From: Prostheceraeus crozeri
Taxonomy: Eukaryota > Platyhelminthes > Polycladida > Euryleptidae
Assembly: GCA_907163375.1 (NCBI GenBank)
Contig: CAJQUW010008680.1
Location: forward strand, 372,001 to 436,000
Direction of reading: 5' to 3'
Length of the DNA stretch: 64,000 nucleotides
In this document: in pieces, positions 1 through 10,675 of the stretch
Position numbering within the stretch: the stretch's first letter is position 1
Layout: every line of letters starts with the position of its first letter
Made by a program: the position numbers and the translations under genes
The notes under the pieces: generated by a model
Told to the model about the DNA's origin: nothing
Seen by the model: the letters and a program-made list of their open reading frames with translations, nothing else
Databases searched by the model: none

Positions 1-351
1 CTTTCGGGAACTTCGGCAAAACTTTTTCGCTCAGTTCCAATCAATTGTTAGGAACTACCTCGCAGTTGCTTCTCTTAGATCTTGCACAATGCGTGGTTTT
101 GGCATACACAAGGTCCTTGATAGCCACCTCCCCATAGGAGGAGATTCGGCGGTGTCAAATCGGGCGAGCGGGCTGGACACTCTGTCGGACCAAGTCGTCC
201 AATCCATTTGTTTTGTTAAATAGGAGTCCAACCATTCTCGTGCCATTTTGCTACAGTGCGGTGGCACCCTCCTGGAAATTGCACTGCTGCTGATGTTGAA
301 CTTTTGACTTAAAGCAAGTCTGCAGCATTTTCGGATAAGACTCGTTAGTAA
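1..351 (-). mobile_element. mariner-like transposase relic, C-terminal part
   Basis: Minus-strand translation shows the end of a Tc1/mariner DDE transposase: a NFQEGATAL segment (the family's FQQDGATAP-type motif around the second catalytic Asp), then CSKMAREWLDSYL, then a decayed version of the family's W-GRRGP-EWP-RSPDLTP stretch, then KPRIVQDLRE close to the usual C-terminus. Several frames must be combined, so it is long dead. It begins right after a LINE fragment on its upstream side. The N-terminal half of a similar transposase lies on the same strand at 13760-14510, so both are probably one element split by later insertions (inference). Confidence 0.6.
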
Positions 352-352
352 C

Positions 353-1229
353 ACAAAAGATATGTCAGTATGTTTCCGTTGATGGCTGGAATAGCTCGCT
401 CATGCCGGGAACGTCAGGCGTTCCGCAAGGTTCATGCCTGTCTCCTCTTTTCTGTTCACAAATCGGTACCTTAAAATCCTACGGTCCAGAATCTAAGATG
501 TTTAAGTATGCCGACAACATTATTGTGGTTCTTCCCGTTGACACAACAAACAACCTAAACAATGAAATAGATAAGGAAATTATGAATGTTAGCCAATGGT
601 GTGATTCTAAAGGTCTCCTTGTCAATCGAGAGAAAACCAATGTCATGGTTGCAAAGAAACGGTCCACACCAATTTTACCTACACACCAAATACACCAATT
701 TTTAATCCACACCAATATTGGAATTTTACCTGCCCCTGTTTGTGAGATGAGAATTTTGGGTATCCAGTTTCAGGATAATTTAAAATGGGATGCTCACGTT
801 GCTAACATATGCAAAACATCATCGAGAAATATCTATATTTTGAAGCAATTAAAGAAAATGAGTACATCTAAAGCCGAACTTATTCAAGTTTGCAACTCAA
901 TCATTCGAAGTGTACTTGAATATAACAATCCATTCTACGTCGGACTGTCTACGACAAACTCCAACAAAATTGAAAAAGTTGGGAAGCGTTGTCATCGCAT
1001 CATCTGCGACTATCACTGCACATGTGATCTCCTTACCCCTCTTCACCTCGCTGAGACTGCTGCTCTTAAGCTTTTCAGGAAGATGCTTAATCCTGATCAT
1101 CTGTTGTACCACCTTATACCGCCATTTCTGCCCTCCTCCAGACGAATAGAAGTGCCTCTATGCCTCATGCAACGCCGTAAAAGGAACTTCGTCCCTGTCG
1201 CTGCTAGATTATTTAACGAGGGAACTTAG
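353..1229 (+). mobile_element. 5'-truncated LINE, reverse transcriptase palm to C-terminus
   Basis: An open frame starts inside the reverse transcriptase (QYVSVDGWNSSLMPG) and runs through TSGVPQGSCLSP and FKYADN, where the family norm is YADD, so the second catalytic Asp is replaced. It continues through the thumb and connection regions (RILGIQFQDNLKWDAHV; SIIRSVLEYNNPFYVGL) to a stop at 1227-1229. The C-terminal pattern HLIPPFLPSSRR, with a Phe-Val-Pro block, is also seen in the LINE at 49.4-52.6 kb, so both belong to the same broad CR1/Jockey-like group. Endonuclease and ORF1 are missing, the usual result of incomplete reverse transcription. It sits within the mariner-like relic. Positions 1230-1340 hold its 3' UTR and/or mariner sequence. 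Confidence 0.8.
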
Positions 1230-2314
1230 AAAGTGGATTCTTTTTGCGGATTTCTTTGACTTTCTGTGACATGACTTGATATTTTACACTACCTCACCGA
1301 AAAGAAATGTTCGATTTTCATTATTTGAATATAAACACAATTTAGGGTTTAACACGAGAATTCCCGACAATTGCGAGTCTCGATTCCCGGGAAATATTTC
1401 TCGGGAATTCCCGGGAAAAATATTACTCATTGTCTACATGAGAAAATCAGTTTGTATATGATTCATTCGCGTAGAAGAGTTTATTGTCGTACCAACAATC
1501 CCAGTACCAATAAATAGGAGCTGCAGTGTCTGTAATCCTCCAATCAGATGCCGCTTCGTCATGAACTACTCATTGATTGGAAGTTCGTTGCAAAGCTGAG
1601 CTCGTTCGTTGACACTCGGTTTAATGTGATACTTGCCACACTTTGATATTTTTTGAAGAGCTACGATGTCAAAATCTCGAGTCTGGGAAAATTTCACAAA
1701 TGTCGGAGACGAAAAGGCCAAGTGCATTCATTGCAAAAAAATACTGTCCACGAAGGGGTCTTCTACAAGTGGTCTTCTACGACTCTTTCATCAAGAACAT
1801 GAAAAGCGTGATTTCGTCATTGACTTAGAAGATAAGGCATCAGGAAGTTCAGGAAATTCCTGTCACTCTACAGAAACACCTAATTCATCTGCTTCTGAGT
1901 CCACCTTAACGCCTTCGAGAATCTTTGCGACTCCAGCCACGAAAGTACGGAAGATACTTCACCAAAAGACTCTTCCAGTTGTTGTCAAACCCTGCCTTGG
2001 TGAAATACTGGCACGGTTAGCCGCAGTAGATAATATAGCGTTCAATTGCATTGCCAACAGTCAATTCATAAAGGAGGCATTACTGGAAAAAGGTTTTAAT
2101 TGCCCGCAAAATCCTTCAATGATAAGAGAACTCGTGGAGAAGTTCTATGATACTGTTAAAGAAAAAATGATCAAAGACATCTCAGCAATGAAGGATTTAA
2201 GAAGTAAATTCAGCATCACTACTGATGAGTTTACGAGTACTCGAAATTGGCGTTACATGAATGTCAACCTTCACAACAATATAATGGACGGTAAGAATGA
2301 TCACAGGAATTTAG

Positions 2315-2322
2315 GAAGGGTT
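2315..2322 (+). repeat. Left target-site duplication of the P-like element
   Basis: GAAGGGTT directly precedes the left terminus and TAAGGGTT follows the right terminus at 11358-11365 (7 of 8 identical). With the insert and one copy removed, the hAT reading frame is continuous (NLGRVHGNLSAE), which independently supports the boundaries. Confidence 0.85.
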
Positions 2323-5300
2323 CATGGAGGAATAGAGGTGCTGGAGTGGACACATAAATAATGCACGTACAAGTGGAGTCCTAAATTATTTTATCGAAAT
2401 TTTGTAGTTGGTATTCTAGGACACATTTTTGAATTAATTGTCATGCCTGCATTTGTTATATACCCTACATACACACCCTTCCACATATGCTTACATGTCC
2501 CAGTAATACATAGTAAATAATAATCTGTCTTATCCAGCCTAATTGCATACTTAACTGTTTACATCATTATAAATTTTTTAGTTATTTTTGTTCTAAATTT
2601 TCATATCGAATACGGTAACAATATAGGACCTAATAACTATCAATTAGTTTTTCAATGCTGGTATGTTTGGATAGTCTATAGAGAGAGAAATACGACGGTA
2701 TTGAACTAATTCTTTATTTTGCAGTGCTAGAAATCAATTTATTAATTTTTCTGAAGTTCGAAGCAGTGAGAATTTGGGAATCAATATTTCGTAAGAAGTT
2801 CTTGCTGAGACAGTTAAAAAATATGTACAAAACACGCTTCAAATGAGCACATGCTGTCAGTGACGGAATGTCTCTTATCAAAAGGTGATGCAAAATTTTA
2901 CAAAAAGTTCTTCTATGATGACTAAAACTCATAAACAATTTTGCGTTTTCTCCGCTCGTCAAGACAACAAAAGCTGCCGCCGCTGATGAGCCAGTAAACA
3001 GGATTGCATCTTGGGGATGAGTTCAACCTCCACGATTCAAACTATCAAAATGAGAAGTGTCAACAAGGAGACTAACTTGTTTGGGAGGCTGAAAACACTG
3101 ACACGAAACAAAGCTGGTTATGTAGGTATCCCGCGACTGAATATATTATGTCCTTTTCGAGACATCGAAGATCATCGAAAGAAAGTCTTCCATCTAACAT
3201 TTCAAGAAGCACCACTTCTTCATCAGATATCGGCGTACCAACGTCGCTGGCATCTGTGTTCGTATCAGAGAAAAAGTCTGACAGACTCATGCCTTCCTTC
3301 AAAAGCATGATCACTTTGATTCGCTTCTCAGTGTACAGAAGATTCCTGATGGAGATAAAGTATGTCCCACCAGATCCTTGACGATACCATGAAAATCTAA
3401 AAAAAGTATGAAGTTATTCTTAAATATGAAAATGTCGGTTGGTGCAAATGCCAACCTTATACTGATGAATGATGTACAGTCGTTTTATGTTAAATTTATG
3501 TAGACATACCTTTTCTCTAATGGATCTGAAACGAAGACTCCTGTGAGAACATAATTCCAGTTAGACTTTCTCAACAAATGTTTCGACAGTAACACGATTC
3601 CTTCAGTTGTTTGTATAATAGCATCAAAGGTTGGCTGCGAAAGACCTTTCCGCTCTCTCTGCTTAACTTGATTCCTCCAAAGCTTCATCCAATCCACAAA
3701 TTTCAACAAATAGTCCAATTTCCAATCATCATCCGAAACGATTGGATTACAGAAGTTATCCCTTTGCATGACGTCTTTTCGTGGTGTCTTCACACTTATG
3801 ATACTCCACCAATTGCGAAAATATTCGAGAAGAGTTGCTGTAGATTCATACCCGAATTTCCGTAGACAAGAAATGGTGGAATCATGTATCATCGCTAAAA
3901 AAAGGCAAGCATGAGAAAATAAAGCTATGAGTTAACACACTTACATGATAATAATCCTAATAATCGCAAAATGTAAACAATTATTTAAAACTAGTTAGAT
4001 CTAACACGTATATATCATATTATGAGAACAAGAAAATATGTATTCGTTTACATAGGCTTACTGAAAACTAAATCACAGACTGTATATAATAGAATATTGT
4101 AACAATAGGACTACGTGTATACTCTTTTAGATAGGTTAAGTGAATAAATATAAGAAGAATTGGTTGCGTTGCAAAATTCTTAATTAAATTAAATTCTACT
4201 TTCTAGTTGGTTGATGGAATGCTACCTTCATTTTACTTTATAAGTTCGAGATTTATTGGAAAATTTAACAACTTGATATATTATGAAAGAGAAAATAATT
4301 ACAGCTCGCTTTATTGTAGGCCTATATGAATAAATCCAGCACTTACCCAGTGCATGCTTCGGCGAGACTTTACTTGCAGATGATGGATTCAGTATGTCTT
4401 TTGTGAGTTTATGAGCTCGCCTGAGACTTTGGCTAGATTCATTTTTATATATAGATTTCAAATCACGAAAGACTGCCTTTTCATATAATTCTCCATCAAG
4501 TGTAGGATACCGGAAAACTTGACGAACATGGAAATTGTTGAAGACGTTCTTGAGATTGTGCGTCGAGTCAAAAAGTAGAAAAAGTTTCTCGTTGGAGTTT
4601 ATCGGATGTTCAGCTATTGATGGAATTTCAGCGTTTTCTGACGATCGTATAAGAGAGTAAGTAGAGCGTTCGATTGATTGAGTGGTTATCAACAGAGACT
4701 ACTTGTATGAATAGGAAGTCTTTCAGCAAATCCATCACTTCGTCGAAATGTAATTTTAATTCTATTCCTGTCAAGTTCCTCACTGGAATTAGTGAGACTA
4801 TTTCAGAAAAAGATGATCTCAGAGACTTGACCATGAATGCCAATACAGTCTTGGCTTTTTCTCCAGATTTTGTTTGGCCAACCATTTGATCCGTTGCATT
4901 CAGCTCTATTTTTTCCGCCGTATAAACTTCATCGATCAGAAGAATGCAAGTTTTCTCTTCATCAGACAGATGTTGACATCTAACACTCATATATTGTCGG
5001 TTTGCGTCAGAGGGAATAGCCGATGATAATCGATTCAGGGTCTTGATAGAAGGAAGACAAAGAACTTCACACACAGTTTGTAGCAAGAAGAACTAGCCGA
5101 TCGCCAAAAGTAGGCATGCGCATATAACTGTGATGAATATCGACGCCGATTTGGAGAAATTGACCTCAATTTCAACTGTTCCAAAATGAAATCTAGAAAA
5201 TCATCGTCTATCTTCTCGTCAAGTGTTTTGATACAATCAAACAATTTTTGATGCACTCCTGTGTCAAGCAATTACGTTTTTGTTCTTGATTACAGTAAGA

Positions 5301-5842
5301 CAATTTGATAATTCAGTGAAGTATGTTACATGCTTACTGACACTAAGGAGATGATTGGACTCTTCGGCATGTATAACGGAGTCTAGAATATATCTATTGA
5401 AAGTAAAGTCAGATGAAATCTCCATGCGACCAAGTATCCTGTGATGCTGTTCATCGTGGATATAAATAGTCAATAATTCATCGTCACGGAGAGCATAGGA
5501 TGAATTCGACGTAACCTCTTTGAAATCCATAATTGATTTCAGATTCTCAATTCCGTCAGTTTCATTTAAGGAATCGAATAGTTCACTCACTGCCGAAGGT
5601 TCGAATTGATCAATATATCTTGAGCTTGTAGCTGTTGTTCTTGGTGTAGGTGCTGGTCAATATACATTGTAGATAGGATGGACAGTTGAGAAACATTGTA
5701 GGAATTGATCCAGTTTTAAGACGAGGATTCTTCAAAGTTGACTTTTCTCTACTTGGGTTCGTATCTGTAGAGCTGTAGTCAAAGCATGATGTGTCGAAAT
5801 GTAGTGAACAAATGCGCGTCGAAGGTTATATTCTAAAGTTGG

Positions 5843-5847
5843 CGCGA
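5843..5847 (+). repeat. Candidate 5-bp target duplication of the foldback (left)
   Basis: CGCGA occurs here and at 10676-10680, directly outside the right arm. The interrupted THAP codons (KAINR ... ANFRI) read continuously if only one copy is kept. The left side has four extra bases (GGAA) between the duplication and the first base of the inverted repeat, so the terminus is not fully symmetric. Confidence 0.6.
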
Positions 5848-5851
5848 GGAA

Positions 5852-8542
5852 ACGTGTGTGAAGTTAGCGGAACCACTCAGCGGAACCATTTTTTATTATA
5901 GCTTAATTCTATTCGAAACAGCTGCTAGTTTGTCAATTTCAGTCTCCTGATTACGAATCTGAGCTCAGATTTCACAAATTCACAGTCGCTTTTGAGAAAT
6001 TCAAGTTTAAAGATAAAAGTGGTCCCGCTGTGAAGTTAGCGGAACCATCCAGCAGAACCAATTGCTGAGTCTCGCTGATTGACGCAGTAAATCAATTTCT
6101 TTTGGTCACTACCCGATCAATTTTGTTGTGCTGATCACGAATATGTGCCTCATCTTTCAAAACAGTGCAGATTTAACCCGAAATCTGAATTTCACTTTTT
6201 CTGCAAGCTGATTGTGAAGTTAGCGGAACCATTTTTCAATACAAAGAATTTCTCAGCGAAATTCATCCTCTCCTACTAATTTGAAGCTCCTAATCACAAA
6301 TCTGTAATCAGATTTGCAAAACTCGCCCACATTGCAGAGATATTCCTCTATCTGGGTCCTCTGTGAAGTGCCCGGAACCACCTACCGGCATTAAAATTTC
6401 AAATTCTAATTTTTGCACAGAATCACTGCAATAGACATACCAAGAGAATGGAATTGCTTCACTGATCACGGTTTGCCGTCCGATTTCACGGGAGAATAAG
6501 TACTTGCCGAGAAAAATGGATTTTACGGTTTTCATGGACTTTTCTGCAAGCTGATTGTGAAGTTAGCGGAACCATTTTTCAATACAAAGAGTTTCTCAGC
6601 GAAATTCATCCTCTCCAACTAATTTGAAGCTCCTAATCACAAATCTGTAATCAGATTTGCAAAACTCGCCCGCATTGCAGAGATATTCCTCTATCTGGGT
6701 CCGCTGTGAAGTGCCCGGAACCACCTACTGACATTAAAATTTCAAATTCTAATTTTTGCACAGAATCACTGCAATAGACATACCAAGAGAATGGAATTGC
6801 TTCACTGATCACGGTTTGCCGTCCGATTTCACGGGAGAATAAGTACTTGCCGAGAAAAATGGATTTTACGGTTTTCATAGACTTTTCTGCAAGCTGATTG
6901 TGAAGTTAGCGGAACCATTTTTCAATACAAAGAATTTCTCAGCGAAATCCATCCTCTCCAACTAATTTGAAGCTCCTAATCACAAATCTGTAATCAGATT
7001 TGCAAAACTCGCCCGCATTGCAGAGATATTCCTCTATCTGGGTCCGCTGTGAAGTGCCCGGAACCACCTACTGGCATTAAAATTTCAAATTCTAATTTTT
7101 GCACAGAATCACTGCAATAGACATACCAAGAGAATGGAATTGCTTCACTGATCACGGTTTGCCGTCCGATTTCACAGGAGAATAAGTACTTGCCGAGAAA
7201 AATGGATTTTACAGTTTTCAAGGATTTCATCGGAATCTCAGAAAAAATCCAACCCTCTCCAGATCAGCCGAACCATCATTTATTACAGCACAATTCTATT
7301 GCACCATCACAATGTGTAATTACCTCTTGTGCGCTTTCCTTCTCGGTGCATGCTGTTGTGCCTCTGAAGTCATTAGATGTTTGAAGAAGACGGTTTACAA
7401 GTGTTCGTCCATCGGAACGCTGGTATCGCTAATTTCTCCATGTTTGTTGTTTGTAATTACGAGGTTAGTTAAAGAAAAACTTTCATGTTGTCCTAAAAAG
7501 GATTCAGAATCGCTTCATTGTTGAAAGATTGCAATGCTTTGTAGCTATTGTGCATATTAATTCATTTCGTATCAAAAAACATAAAGTCTTAGTAGGATAA
7601 CATTTTTCGGTTCCATGCTGTCAAATCTCTGCAGCGGATTGGTAATTCATTAGTTGCATAATATCCTGAGGTGATAAAAGATAAGAAACTTGCTAATAAG
7701 TGCGATTCTTGCATAATGAAAAAATCACGTGTGTGAAGTTGGCGCAACCACTCAGCGCGACCATTTTTGTTTTTACTGTGCCACTCCCAAAAATCACATA
7801 AACCACACAATTCGAGGTCGCTGATTATGGTGCCACTACTCGGTTTCACGAAATTCAGCCTCCTTTGGCCAGAAAACGCATTTCAAATTGGTTGCGCTGT
7901 GAAATTGGCGCAACCAATTTTTCTGACTTTCATAAATTTAGCGCATCAAGCAACAAAACTCATAACAAACGATGAAATATCCATGCCTAATTATGTGCCA
8001 CGCAAAAAATTACTAAAAATAATCGATCTTCATGGAAAAATCAAGTTTCAAAATTTTATTTCACCGAAGTGTGAAGTTGGCGCAACCAAATTTGAAATCA
8101 AAATTACTCAGCACACAGGCAGTTATGCTTCACATAAATAGTACCAGCGGATGTGCCAGGTCAACATTCATCAGAATCAATCAAACAAAAGCAGTCTTTC
8201 ACCCGCTCTAAAAGAAAACATTAAACATCAAATCACATGACAAAGCTTATAATAAAATATTGCACAACCCGCGCAACCATTTTTCATTTCGAGTGTGCCA
8301 TTCCTGAAATGCATGTTTCTAGTACAATTTGGGGTCGCTGACTATGTGCCACGCATCAGTTTTACTAAATTCGGCCTCCTTCACTCGGAAAACTCAATTC
8401 AAACTTCAACTACATCACACAATAATTCCAGCGCAACCACTTTTCAAGTTGAAATTACTCTGCTCAAACGCCGTTTCACATCAAATAAATAGCACCATCG
8501 GGTGTGCCAGGTCAATATTCATCAGAATCAACCAAACACTCG
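5852..8542 (+). repeat. Foldback left arm (2691 bp)
   Basis: It is a chain of degenerate modules. Starts of the recurring TGTGAAGT...CGnAACCA motif are at 5857, 6029, 6213, 6362, 6556, 6705, 6899, 7048, (7262, partial), 7732, 7898, 8070, (8261, partial) and (8420, partial). Typical spacing is 149-194 bp. Modules before about 7300 carry GCGGAACCA or CCCGGAACCA; those from 7732 inward carry GCGCAACCA. Modules 5857 and 7732 share the same opening, including a second copy of the motif after CACTCAG, so the inner half repeats the grammar of the outer half. Confidence 0.85.
6213..7241 (+). repeat. 343-bp tandem repeat, three copies
   Basis: Three units start at 6213, 6556 and 6899 and are nearly identical, differing by scattered single bases. 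Each unit contains two motif copies 149 bp apart, so it is a dimer of the roughly 171-bp module. The right arm has only one such unit (about 9970-10312). Confidence 0.9.
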
Positions 8543-8670
8543 AAATGAAAAATGGTTGCGCTGACTCGAATTGATCTGAGCTTCAGCTCGATCATGTCTA
8601 GGCCTATACATGGCAGGAAATCATATGTTTTTGAAGGATGATATTTTCTGATTTAGCAAGTGAATAGGTA
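8543..8670. other. Foldback central spacer
   Basis: This is 128 bp of unique sequence between the arms. It opens with an inverted GGTTGCGCTG motif at 8553 and contains TAGGCCTA at 8599. No gene is visible. Confidence 0.75.
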
Positions 8671-10675
8671 CGAGTGTTTGGTTGATTCTGATGAATATTG
8701 ACCTGGCACACCCGATGGTGCTATTTATTTGATGTGAAACGGCGTTTGAGCAGAGTAATTTCAACTTGAAAAGTGGTTGCGCTGGAATTATTGTGTGATG
8801 TAGTTGAAGTTTGAATTGAGTTTTCCGAGTGAAGGAGGCCGAATTTAGTAAAACTGATGCGTGGCACATAGTCAGCGACCCCAAATTGTACTAGAAACAT
8901 GCATTTCAGGAATGGCACACTCGAAATGAAAAATGGTTGCGCGGGTTGTGCAATATTTTATTATAAGCTTTGTCATGTGATTTGATGTTTAATGTTTTCT
9001 TTTAGAGCGGGTGAAAGACTGCTTTTGTTTGATTGATTCTGATGAATGTTGACCTGGCACATCCGCTGGTACTATTTATGTGAAGCATAACTGCCTGTGT
9101 GCTGAGTAATTTTGATTTCAAATTTGGTTGCGCCAACTTCACACTTCGGTGAAATAAAATTTTGAAACTTGATTTTTCCATGAAGATCGATTATTTTTAG
9201 TAATTTTTTGCGTGGCACATAATTAGGCATGGATATTTCATCGTTTGTTATGAGTTTTGTTGCTTGATGCGCTAAATTTATGAAAGTCAGAAAAATTGGT
9301 TGCGCCAATTTCACAGCGCAACCAATTTGAAATGCGTTTTCTGGCCAAAGGAGGCTGAATTTCGTGAAACCGAGTAGTGGCACATAATCAGCGACCTCGA
9401 ATTGTGTGGTTTATGTGATTTTTGGGAGTGGCACAGTAAAAACAAAAATGGTCGCGCTGAGTGGTTGCGCCAACTTCACACACGTGATTTTTTCATTATG
9501 CAAGAATCGCACTTATTAGCAAGTTTCTTATCTTTTATCACCTCAGGATATTATGCAACTAATGAATTACCAATCCGCTGCAGAGATTTGACAGCATGGA
9601 ACCGAAAAATGTTATCCTACTAAGACTTTATGTTTTTTGATACGAAATGAATTAATATGCACAATAGCTACAAAGCATTGCAATCTTTCAACAATGAAGC
9701 GATTCTGAATCCTTTTTAGGACAACATGAAAGTTTTTCTTTAACTAACCTCGTAATTACAAACAACAAACATGGAGAAATTAGCGATACCAGCGTTCCGA
9801 TGGACGAACACTTGTAAACCGTCTTCTTCAAACATCTAATGACTTCAGAGGCACAACAGCATGCACCGAGAAGGAAAGCGCACAAGAGGTAATTACACAT
9901 TGTGATGGTGCAATAGAATTGTGCTGTAATAAATGATGGTTCGGCTGATCTGGAGAGGGTTGGATTTTTTCTGAGATTCCGATGAAATCCTTGAAAACTG
10001 TAAAATCCATTTTTCTCGGCAAGTACTTATTCTCCTGTGAAATCGGACGGCAAACCGTGATCAGTGAAGCAATTCCATTCTCTTGGTATGTCTATTGCAG
10101 TGATTCTGTGCAAAAATTAGAATTTGAAATTTTAATGCCAGTAGGTGGTTCCGGGCACTTCACAGCGGACCCAGATAGAGGAATATCTCTGCAATGCGGG
10201 CGAGTTTTGCAAATCTGATTACAGATTTGTGATTAGGAGCTTCAAATTAGTTGGAGAGGATGAATTTCGCTGAGAAACTCTTTGTATTGAAAAATGGTTC
10301 CGCTAACTTCACAATCAGCTTGCAGAAAAAGTGAAATTCAGATTTCCGGGTGAAATCTGCACTGTTTTGAAAGATGAGGCACATATTCGTGATCAGCACA
10401 ACAAAATTGATCGGGTAGTGACCAAAAGAAATTGATTTACTGCGTCAATCAGCGAGACTCAGCAATTGGTTCTGCTGGATGGTTCCGCTAACTTCACAGC
10501 GGGACCACTTTTATCTTTAAACTTGAATTTCTCAAAAGCGACTGTGAATTTGTGAAATCTGAGCTCAGATTCGTAATCAGGAGACTGGAATTGACAAACT
10601 AGCAGCTGTTTCGAATAGAATTAAGCTATAATAAAAAATGGTTCCGCTGAGTGGTTCCGCTAACTTCACACACGT
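8671..10675 (-). repeat. Foldback right arm (2005 bp)
   Basis: Inverted copy of the left arm with very few differences. For example, one substitution is visible in the roughly 35 bp around 10585. The arm is shorter by 686 bp, exactly two 343-bp units. Confidence 0.85.

Larger units (their letters stand above)
5848..10675. mobile_element. Foldback-type palindromic element inserted in the P transposase
   Basis: Two near-identical inverted arms (5852-8542 and 8671-10675) surround a 128-bp spacer. The outermost sequence is ACGTGTGTGAAGTTAGCGG on the left and its complement on the right. No transposase or other protein domain is visible, and the open frames inside mirror each other and resemble nothing known, so the element is probably non-autonomous. 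Long inverted arms built of internal repeats define the Foldback/Galileo style. Galileo belongs to the P superfamily, but the CGCGA duplication (5 bp) does not fit the 7-8 bp of that group, so the superfamily remains open. Confidence 0.85.

Noticed and set aside
7190-10022. Mirrored open frames of 60-125 codons inside the foldback arms
   Set aside because: They occur twice because the arms are inverted copies. Start and stop positions are unrelated to any domain, and composition does not look coding.
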